A stretch of DNA of 18,676 nucleotides from an uncultured Collinsella sp. (GTDB taxonomy: Bacteria > Actinomycetota > Coriobacteriia > Coriobacteriales > Coriobacteriaceae), in assembly GCA_900545445.1 (NCBI GenBank), contig UQZH01000042.1:1-18676 (forward strand), given 5' to 3'. The position numbers and the translations under genes are program-made. This document shows positions 13,365 to 18,676 of the stretch, in pieces. Every line of letters starts with the position of its first letter. The first letter of the stretch is position 1. The notes below the pieces were generated by a model that ran no database searches, had not been told where the DNA came from, and saw only the letters and a list, made by a program, of their open reading frames with translations.

Positions 13365-14237
13365 ATGTTCGATATGGTTTCTCGCCGCGGATTCGTCTCG
13401 CTTTCTGCTGTCGCCGCTACCAGCCTTGGTCTTGCCGGCTGCTCGGGTAGCAAGACGTCTGAGCCGGCCGGATCCGATGCCGGTTCTGCTGAGGCGTCTT
13501 CTAAGAAAGCTGTCGAGCTGCAGGTCTTTGCCGCCAACTCGCTCGAGAAGGCTTTGCCCGAGGTCCAGGAGCTCTACACCGACCAGACCGGCACCACCTT
13601 TGCCGACACGCAGTTTAAGGCCTCCGGCGACCTCGTTGAGCAGATGCGTGCCGGTGCCGCCGTCGACGTGCTTATCACCGCTTCCAAGGGCACCATGGAT
13701 GACGCTGAGACCGCCGAACTCGTCGACGCCGATACGCGTGAGGACATGTTCGTCAACGACCTCGTGATCATTCGCGCCGAGGACTCCGACACCAAGGTCG
13801 AGGCTATCGCCGACGTCGCGAATCTGGACGGCAAGATCGCCGTTGGCGACGCCAAGACCGTTCCCGCTGGCAAGTATGCCAACCAGGCCCTGGCCTCCGT
13901 GGGCCTCTACACCGGCACCGAGGGTGACGACGGCGAGTATGCTCCCGAGATCGCCGACAAGGTGGCCCTGGCCGATAAGGTCGGCACCGCTGCGTCTTAC
14001 GTCTCTACAGGCGACTGCGTGGCCGGTTTTGTCTACAGCTCCGATATCTTCCGCTACGACGGCATCGAGGAAGCCTTCGTGTGCCCCGAGGATTCGCACA
14101 AACCCATCGTGTACCCGGGTGCCGTTGCCGAGAGCTCCGAGCACGCCGACGAGGCCAAGGCGTTCATCGACTTCTGTCTGACCAACAAGAAGGCTCAGAA
14201 GATTTGGGCTAAGTACGGCTTCGAGCTTTCCGAGTAG
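13365..14237 (+). CDS. modA: Molybdate ABC transporter, substrate-binding lipoprotein
   Basis: This 290-residue extracytoplasmic binding protein should capture molybdate or tungstate and deliver it to ModB. The N-terminus has a twin-arginine motif (SRRGFV at 6-11), a hydrophobic stretch and the lipobox LAGC with Cys26, pointing to Tat export and lipid anchoring. A Ser/Ala/Glu-rich linker leads to the ModA fold: FAANSLEKAL at about 54-63 (oxyanion-binding loop), FKASGDLVEQM, DVLITAS, and near the C-terminus GFVYSSDIF and YPGAVAESS. The start is ATG 13365, with AAAGGG six bases upstream. First gene of modABC; modB begins 68 bases after its stop. Codon use is more biased than in modB, consistent with high expression of a binding protein. 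Confidence 0.93.
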   Translation: MFDMVSRRGFVSLSAVAATSLGLAGCSGSKTSEPAGSDAGSAEASSKKAVELQVFAANSLEKALPEVQELYTDQTGTTFADTQFKASGDLVEQMRAGAAVDVLITASKGTMDDAETAELVDADTREDMFVNDLVIIRAEDSDTKVEAIADVANLDGKIAVGDAKTVPAGKYANQALASVGLYTGTEGDDGEYAPEIADKVALADKVGTAASYVSTGDCVAGFVYSSDIFRYDGIEEAFVCPEDSHKPIVYPGAVAESSEHADEAKAFIDFCLTNKKAQKIWAKYGFELSE

Positions 14238-14305
14238 TGCGGCTTGGCGCGATAATTCCATCGTTTTGTGTTTCACTCCGTCCTTGTATTCGCTTGGAGC
14301 TTTTC

Positions 14306-15748
14306 GTGCTTAATAGATTCCGCATGCTTGTCGCCTGTGCTTTGACCTTCGCGCTTTGCTGGGTGCCGGGATTTGCGTTTGCTGGGGACGCCGAGGACGG
14401 GGCCCAGGTTGCTGCGACCGCTCATGGGCTTTCCTATGGAATCGAGGGTTTTGAGCGGTTGGCCAAGGGGACCGCTCGTGCCATGGAAGGCCAGCCTGAG
14501 GGCTACCGGTTTCCCGTTGACGAGGACGTGGACCTTGTGGTGGCGCCTGCTGCCGATCGCGTTGTGGCGTGGATATCGCCCAAGGCGGTCGAGAAGTTTG
14601 GATTGGATCCGCAGGACAACGAGTGCGTATCGGGTCTCAAGGCCCTCGTTTGTAAGCTCGACAGCGCAAACTGCATGGGGGGTGCGCAGCTAGGGGATAT
14701 GGATCTTCCTTGGTATGTCACGGCGGAAACAACGTTTGATGCCGGCGGGTATACCTATGGCTTTGACGAGCGCGGTGCGGATGGGGACCGCTATGTGGTG
14801 ATTGCATCAGCCTCGGGTGATGCCAAGGGCGGCGCGCGTTGGCTTGATAGCGCTCAAATGGTTGAGGCATCGTCTGTCGTGTTGCGGGATGAGCAGGGGC
14901 CCTTGACCTCTCTGGTCTCCTTTTTGGGCGACATCGACTATCGCCCGTTTTGGGTGTCCATAAAAACGAGCGGCCTTGCCCTGCTGATCTCCGTTGCGCT
15001 GGGCTTGTTCGCCGCGTGGAAGACTATGGGTACCTCGAGTCGTATCAAGGGCCTGCTCGATTCGGTCTTTACGATTCCTATGGTGCTGCCGCCCACGGTC
15101 TGCGGCTTTCTGCTCCTCATGCTGTTTGGCCGCTCGACCGGGGTCGGTCGGTGGCTTATCGCGCATGGCGTCTCGATCGTCTTTACGTGGCCCGCGGCGG
15201 TGATATCTGCCGTGGTGGTGTCGTTTCCCCTGGTCTACCGCACGGCGCTCGGTGCCTTTGAGAGCCTCGATACGCAGATGCTCGACGCCGCGCGAACCTT
15301 GGGATGGTCCGAACGTCGCATCTTTGCCAAGCTCATGATGCCGCTCGGCTGGCCCTCCATCGCCGCCGGCACGGTGCTCGCCTTCGCGCGTGCCATGGGC
15401 GAGTTTGGCTGCACCCTGTTCTTTGCGGGCAACTACGCCGGCATTACCCAGACCATTCCCATCGCCATCTACTTTGAGTGGATGGGGGGCAACACGTCGG
15501 TGGCCCTCTTTTGGGTCGTGGTCGTAATTGCGTTCAGCTTCCTGGTCATTCTGTTCATCAATATGTACACCGCTCATTCGCAAAAGTATCGCGAGCGGGG
15601 CCTTTCCCGTGCGGAGCGCAAGCAGGCCAAGCAGCTGGGTGGCCAGGCCGATTCGCTCGACCCAGTCGGCGGCGATGCGCTGCGTATCGATCGCGAGGCG
15701 CTGGCCGAGCTCATGCGCGATGACGCCGTCTCGAAGGGAGGTCGATAG
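14306..15748 (+). CDS. modB: Molybdate ABC permease ModB with extra extracytoplasmic domain
   Basis: Membrane subunit of the molybdate importer. ModB is usually about 220-230 residues; this one has 480. Residues 7-26 look like a signal peptide or first membrane helix (cut likely after AFA). Residues 27-212 are hydrophilic, with three cysteines (107, 116, 123), and match no domain I recognise. The permease occupies about 213-424: five to six helices and the ABC-docking EAA loop DAARTLGWSERRIFAKLMMP (327-346). A charged cytoplasmic tail of about 55 residues ends the protein. The GTG at 14306 has GGAG six bases upstream; ATG 14324 is an alternative and GTG 14237 is less likely. No stop or frameshift separates the parts, so the extension is in frame with the permease. 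modC starts three bases after its stop. Confidence 0.9.
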   Translation: MLNRFRMLVACALTFALCWVPGFAFAGDAEDGAQVAATAHGLSYGIEGFERLAKGTARAMEGQPEGYRFPVDEDVDLVVAPAADRVVAWISPKAVEKFGLDPQDNECVSGLKALVCKLDSANCMGGAQLGDMDLPWYVTAETTFDAGGYTYGFDERGADGDRYVVIASASGDAKGGARWLDSAQMVEASSVVLRDEQGPLTSLVSFLGDIDYRPFWVSIKTSGLALLISVALGLFAAWKTMGTSSRIKGLLDSVFTIPMVLPPTVCGFLLLMLFGRSTGVGRWLIAHGVSIVFTWPAAVISAVVVSFPLVYRTALGAFESLDTQMLDAARTLGWSERRIFAKLMMPLGWPSIAAGTVLAFARAMGEFGCTLFFAGNYAGITQTIPIAIYFEWMGGNTSVALFWVVVVIAFSFLVILFINMYTAHSQKYRERGLSRAERKQAKQLGGQADSLDPVGGDALRIDREALAELMRDDAVSKGGR

Positions 15749-15751
15749 GCC

Positions 15752-16822
15752 ATGTCGCTTGTCCTGGATATCAAAAAGCGCTTTCCGGGGTTTATGCTCG
15801 ACATGCAGCTTGAGGCCGGCGAGGAGCGTGTGGCGCTGCTGGGCGCCTCGGGTTGTGGCAAGAGCTGTACACTGCGCTGCATTGCCGGTGTGGAGACCCC
15901 CGACGAGGGGAAGATCGTCGTCAACGGCGTGACCTTTTTTGACTCGGCGGCGGGCATCAACCTGTCGCCCCAGGAGCGCAAGTGTGCCCTGCTGTTCCAA
16001 AACTATCAGCTGTTTCCCAACATGACGGTGGCCGATAACGTGTGCGCTGGCGTTGAGGGTGCAGGCGACGCCGCGGCGCGCAAGCAACTTGCCGAGCGCT
16101 ACCTGAGTATCTTTGGACTGGCCGACTTTGCCGACCGCTATCCCGCGCGCCTCTCGGGCGGCCAGCAGCAGCGCGTGGCGCTCGCCCGCATGGTAGCGGC
16201 GCACCCGGGCATCTTTATGTTCGACGAGCCCATGAGTGCGCTCGATGCGTACCTCAAGAGCGCCCTCGAGCAGAACATGCTCGACCTGTTCGATGTATGC
16301 AACCGCACCGTGCTCTACGTGAGTCACGATATCGACGAGGCGTGCCGTCTGTGCGAGCGCATCTGCGCAATGCACAACGGGCATGTTGAGGAGATCGGCT
16401 CCATCGAGGACGTGGTTCGCCGTCCGCAGACGCTGGCGGCGCTGCGTCTGACGGGGTGCAAGAACACAAGCCGGGCGCGCAAGATTGGCGACGAAGAAGT
16501 TGAGGCCCTCGACTGGGGCATGACCTTTAACGTGGGTCGCGAGGTTCCCGATGACGTGGCATATCTGGGTATTCGTGCGAGCTACTTCCATGTGGACAAC
16601 CGTGCCGAGCGGGGTCGCAACAGCTACGATTTGCACGTGGCGCGCGTGAGCGATTCGCGTTTTGAGCGCCTGGTGCTGTTGGATGCGCCGCGGGCCGATG
16701 CGCCCACGCGTTTGCAGTGGAAGGTCAACAAAGTGGGCATGCCTGTCGACGAGCTACCGCAAGCAGGCGAGACGCTGCGCATGCATTTTGATGCCAGCAG
16801 GATCCATTTGGTTTGTCGATAG
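15752..16822 (+). CDS. modC: Molybdate ABC transporter ATP-binding protein
   Basis: ATPase subunit that drives molybdate import. The 356 residues show Walker A GASGCGKS at 31-38, the Q-loop glutamine at 83 in FQNYQLFPN, the signature LSGGQQQR at 134-141, Walker B IFMFDEP at 154-160 and the switch histidine at 192 in SHD. The segment TGCKNTSRARKI (234-245) is typical of ModC-type proteins from anaerobes. The C-terminal part (about 250-356), with YLGIRASYF, resembles the accessory TOBE/MOP-like domain that can bind molybdate, though the match is loose. The start is ATG 15752, ten bases after AAGGGAGG, which lies inside the end of modB, so the two genes are probably coupled. It is the last gene of the operon. 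Confidence 0.94.
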   Translation: MSLVLDIKKRFPGFMLDMQLEAGEERVALLGASGCGKSCTLRCIAGVETPDEGKIVVNGVTFFDSAAGINLSPQERKCALLFQNYQLFPNMTVADNVCAGVEGAGDAAARKQLAERYLSIFGLADFADRYPARLSGGQQQRVALARMVAAHPGIFMFDEPMSALDAYLKSALEQNMLDLFDVCNRTVLYVSHDIDEACRLCERICAMHNGHVEEIGSIEDVVRRPQTLAALRLTGCKNTSRARKIGDEEVEALDWGMTFNVGREVPDDVAYLGIRASYFHVDNRAERGRNSYDLHVARVSDSRFERLVLLDAPRADAPTRLQWKVNKVGMPVDELPQAGETLRMHFDASRIHLVCR

Positions 16823-16833
16823 CGCCGGGTAAT

Positions 16834-16869
16834 GCCGTCGGGGATATAAGCCTCGGCGGCTTTGTTTTT
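16834..16869 (+). terminator. modABC operon terminator
   Basis: The 10-bp stem GCCGTCGGGG (16834-16843) / CCTCGGCGGC (16851-16860) includes two G-U pairs and is followed by TTTGTTTTT. It lies 12 bases after the modC stop. Confidence 0.82.
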
Positions 16870-16925
16870 GCCGTTCGTCGAATGGGGAATGACAAACTCT
16901 TATCAAGCAAGATAATTATTTATTA

Positions 16926-17005
16926 AACGTCGGTACACGACGTTGTCGTACGAATGTCAACGGTGTTCGCATGGTCGATGACCGTTGATATAGTTGACTT
17001 CAACT
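16926..17005 (+). promoter_or_regulatory. Promoter region with three inverted repeats upstream of the reductase
   Basis: A probable promoter is TTCGCA (16966-16971), 17 bases, TATAGT (16989-16994), with a start near 17001. Three perfect inverted repeats surround it: AACGTCG/CGACGTT (16926-16944), TCAACGGT/ACCGTTGA (16957-16964 and 16981-16988, in the spacer and -35 region) and AGTTGA/TCAACT (16992-17005, over the start site). The last two share GTTGA/TCAAC and sit where a repressor would block RNA polymerase. Together with the leader this makes a gap of about 430 bases between modC and the reductase gene. Confidence 0.5.
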
Positions 17006-17024
17006 GGTTAAGGAGGGTGCGCAC

Positions 17025-17093
17025 ATGCCGCAGACGACATACATTCGCCGCGTTGCCGCGCGCGCCCTGTATATGGCTCGGAGCCGCATATGA
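17025..17093 (+). CDS. Possible 22-residue leader peptide
   Basis: A short frame beginning MPQTTYIRRVAAR has AAGGAGG eight bases before its ATG, the strongest ribosome binding site in the window. It lies about 25 bases after the predicted transcription start and 160 bases before the reductase gene. The peptide is basic (five arginines) and has no hydrophobic segment. Its last codons overlap alternative hairpins: GGCT/AGCC at 17075-17085 versus CGGAGCCG/CGGCTCCG at 17079-17114. This arrangement suits a regulatory leader whose translation changes the downstream fold, but no T-tract terminator is present and no run of a single amino-acid codon is seen. It could also be an independent small protein, or not translated. 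Confidence 0.45.
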   Translation: MPQTTYIRRVAARALYMARSRI

Positions 17094-17252
17094 GCGGGTA
17101 TGTTCACGGCTCCGGGAGAGACGACGCACAGCTAAATAATCGACCGCAAAGCAGGTTCCCTAAAATTCCGGGCTTGAGCACGGCTGGGCAATCGCCGTCC
17201 GTCGTGCATCGATACCGTTGTTATCCGATTTTGGTTCGAGAGGGGAACCGTC
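17079..17252 (+). promoter_or_regulatory. Structured 5' leader of the reductase gene
   Basis: An 8-bp stem, CGGAGCCG (17079-17086) / CGGCTCCG (17107-17114), encloses the stop codon of the leader ORF. Just before the reductase start, GGTTC (17233-17237) and GAACC (17245-17249) pair around GAGAGGG, which puts the ribosome binding site in a hairpin loop. I see no known riboswitch class. Confidence 0.4.
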
Positions 17253-18536
17253 ATGGCTGAAGAATTTGATTTCCATCCGATGTGGGAGAGCCTCGGCATG
17301 AATCTTGCCGACCACGACATGCTGCTGGGCGCCGTGGGCCAGATGTACGGTGATATGTTCCTGACGCAGAACAATCGCCCCAAGTCCACGTCCTACCTGG
17401 ATTTTGTCGCCACCAACATCCACAGCGGCCGTATTAAGGAGATGCTCGACAAGAAGGAGGCCGGCGAGGCCACCAAGATCGTCGGTTCGTTCTGCGTGTA
17501 CGTGCCCGAGGAGATCGTACTTGCCTGTGACGGTATTCCCGTGGGCCTGTGCTCGGGTGCCGATTGGGCAACCGATAAGGTCGAGGAGCACCTGCCGCGC
17601 AACACCTGTCCGCTTATCAAGAGCTTTGCCTGCTTTAAGCTAGGCGAGGTCTGCCCCTACATTGAGTCGAGTGACTTGGTGGTAGGCGAGAACACCTGCG
17701 ATGGCAAGAAGAAGGCCTACGAGTTCTTTGCAACGCAAAAGAACATGTACGTCATGGATATTCCCAATGTACACGACGAGTCGACGCTCGTGACCTGGAA
17801 GGCCGAGGTCAAGAAACTCGCCGCCAAGATCGAGGAAGAGTGCGGCGTCACGATTACGCCTGAGCGTCTGAAGGCCGCCATCCACGCCGTCAATGAGAAG
17901 CGTCGCGCCCTGCAGCGCCTCGCTGCCACGCGCGCTGCCGACCCTGCGCCCATCAGCGGTCTCGACAGCCTGCTGACCGTTCAGGCCGCCTTTATGGACG
18001 ACACGCCGCGTCTGACCGGAGCCATCAACGATATGGCGGCTGAGTGCGAGCAGCGTGTCGAGGCCGGCGAGGGCGTGGCGCCCAAGGGGACCAAGCGCAT
18101 CCTGTACACCGGTACGCCCATGGCCGTGCCCAACTGGAAACTATTCAACCTCATCGAGAAGGCCGGCGGCGTCGTGGTGGGCGAGGAGTCCTGCACGGGC
18201 TCGCGCTACTACAAGGACCTGGTCGACGAGTCCGGTGAGACTGTCGACGAGATGCTCGATGCCATCGCCGAGCGCTACTTTAAGATCAACTGCGCCGTCT
18301 TTACGCCCAACGACCAGCGCATGAAGGACATCATCCAGATGGCGCACGACCTGCATGCCGACGGCATCGTCGACGTGGCCTTGCAGTTCTGCACACTCTA
18401 CGAAATGGAGTCCTTCGCCGTGGAGAAAGCTGCCGAGGAGGCCGGCATTCCGTTTATGCATATCACCACCGACTACGCCGGCGAGGACGCGGGGCAATTG
18501 CAGACGCGCATTGAAGCTTTCTTGGAAACCATTTAG
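17253..18536 (+). CDS. Double-cubane-cluster / 2-hydroxyacyl-CoA dehydratase-type reductase
   Basis: This 427-residue protein belongs to the HgdB/FldC-like family, closest in length and pattern to the stand-alone double-cubane-cluster reductases (YjiM type). These use an 8Fe-9S cluster and ATP-driven electrons from a partner ATPase for low-potential reductions; the physiological substrate is generally unknown. Cysteines are at 81, 92, 100, 119, 127, 134, 149, 197, 265, 314, 347 and 380. CVYVPEEIVLACDGIP (81-96), RNTCPLIKSFACFK (116-129) and GENTCDGKKKAYE (145-157) are the conserved N-terminal cluster region; EESCTGSRYY (311-320) and ALQFCTLYEME (376-386) are the C-terminal one. The start is ATG 17253. 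The activating ATPase (HgdC/YjiL type), often the next gene, is not in the window. Subunit of a true dehydratase is an alternative. Confidence 0.85.
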   Translation: MAEEFDFHPMWESLGMNLADHDMLLGAVGQMYGDMFLTQNNRPKSTSYLDFVATNIHSGRIKEMLDKKEAGEATKIVGSFCVYVPEEIVLACDGIPVGLCSGADWATDKVEEHLPRNTCPLIKSFACFKLGEVCPYIESSDLVVGENTCDGKKKAYEFFATQKNMYVMDIPNVHDESTLVTWKAEVKKLAAKIEEECGVTITPERLKAAIHAVNEKRRALQRLAATRAADPAPISGLDSLLTVQAAFMDDTPRLTGAINDMAAECEQRVEAGEGVAPKGTKRILYTGTPMAVPNWKLFNLIEKAGGVVVGEESCTGSRYYKDLVDESGETVDEMLDAIAERYFKINCAVFTPNDQRMKDIIQMAHDLHADGIVDVALQFCTLYEMESFAVEKAAEEAGIPFMHITTDYAGEDAGQLQTRIEAFLETI

Positions 18537-18578
18537 GGCTATTCGTCCCGGCGGCTTCCCCAGGCACCCGATCTTGCC

Positions 18579-18666
18579 GTTCAAACCGTCGCTTGCGTAC
18601 CAAAGTACGCGGTGCTCCTCATTTCAAGACTTTAGTCTGCTGGCCGCGCAGCGGCCAGCTTTGAAC
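18579..18666. repeat. Structured intergenic element with cloverleaf-like folding
   Basis: The closing arms GTTCAAA (18579-18585) and TTTGAAC (18660-18666) enclose three perfect hairpins: GCGTAC/GTACGC with a CAAA loop (18595-18610), AGACT/AGTCT (18627-18638) and GCTGGCCGC/GCGGCCAGC with a GCA loop (18639-18659). It lies 43 bases after the reductase stop. It is not a tRNA: there is no T-loop, anticodon arm or CCA. With no T-run it is not a standard terminator. A dispersed repeat or a structured RNA are the options. Confidence 0.5.
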
Positions 18667-18676
18667 CACCCGCTAC

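Noticed and set aside
14237..14305. modB starting at GTG 14237, overlapping the modA stop
   Set aside because: There is no separate ribosome binding site suited to it, and the extra residues precede a normal signal peptide that starts well at 14306.
14807..16636. Minus-strand open frame of 609 codons opposite modB-modC
   Set aside because: It spans two well-identified genes and their junction; the product is His/Arg/Gln-rich without motifs, a typical antisense shadow.
18579..18666. tRNA gene suggested by the cloverleaf-like fold
   Set aside because: It lacks the conserved T-loop, D-loop and anticodon arm geometry and has a 3-base hairpin loop.

Overview
The window reads as chromosomal DNA from a GC-rich anaerobic actinobacterium of the Coriobacteriia, most likely Collinsella or a close relative. 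This is inferred from base composition, the class A RNase P RNA, the short four-repeat ribosomal protein S1, the actinobacterial codon preference and the anaerobe-type gene content; I could not run a database search. All genes look like ordinary chromosomal genes. I see no transposase, phage gene, tRNA, 16S/23S/5S rRNA or CRISPR array.

Left third (1-8.7 kb): a HAD-type phosphatase gene on the minus strand faces away from rpsA (ribosomal protein S1), which ends in a clear terminator. The RNase P RNA gene rnpB follows with an extended -10 promoter, then a structured intergenic repeat whose right half also occurs at the very start of the window. Next come yigZ/IMPACT, a small cysteine-rich C_GCAxxG_C_C protein on the minus strand, and a divergent PLP enzyme of the O-acetylhomoserine sulfhydrylase type, with a perfect 13-bp inverted repeat between them. 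A DHA2-like MFS exporter, xanthine phosphoribosyltransferase and a small GGQ-motif release-factor-like protein (ArfB type) follow.

Middle (8.7-11.2 kb, minus strand): a CLC-family anion transporter followed by a diacylglycerol/lipid kinase. The CLC protein has sequence signs that suit a fluoride/proton antiporter at least as well as a chloride channel.

Right part (11.4-16.9 kb, plus strand) is a molybdenum block: moeA-mogA (insertion of Mo into molybdopterin), a terminator, then modA-modB-modC (molybdate ABC importer) with its own terminator. The modA promoter region carries nested inverted repeats over a TATAAT box. ModB is the oddest protein here: a signal peptide and about 185 extracytoplasmic residues of no family I recognise precede the usual permease, and a charged cytoplasmic tail follows it.

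Right end (16.9-18.7 kb): a promoter region rich in inverted repeats, a 22-codon leader ORF with a very strong ribosome binding site, then a double-cubane-cluster/2-hydroxyacyl-CoA dehydratase-type anaerobic reductase. The window ends in a structured intergenic element that can fold as a closing stem with three hairpins.

No wholly new system is proven. The best candidates for something undescribed are the extended ModB, the leader-ORF/operator region of the anaerobic reductase, and the families of structured intergenic repeats.
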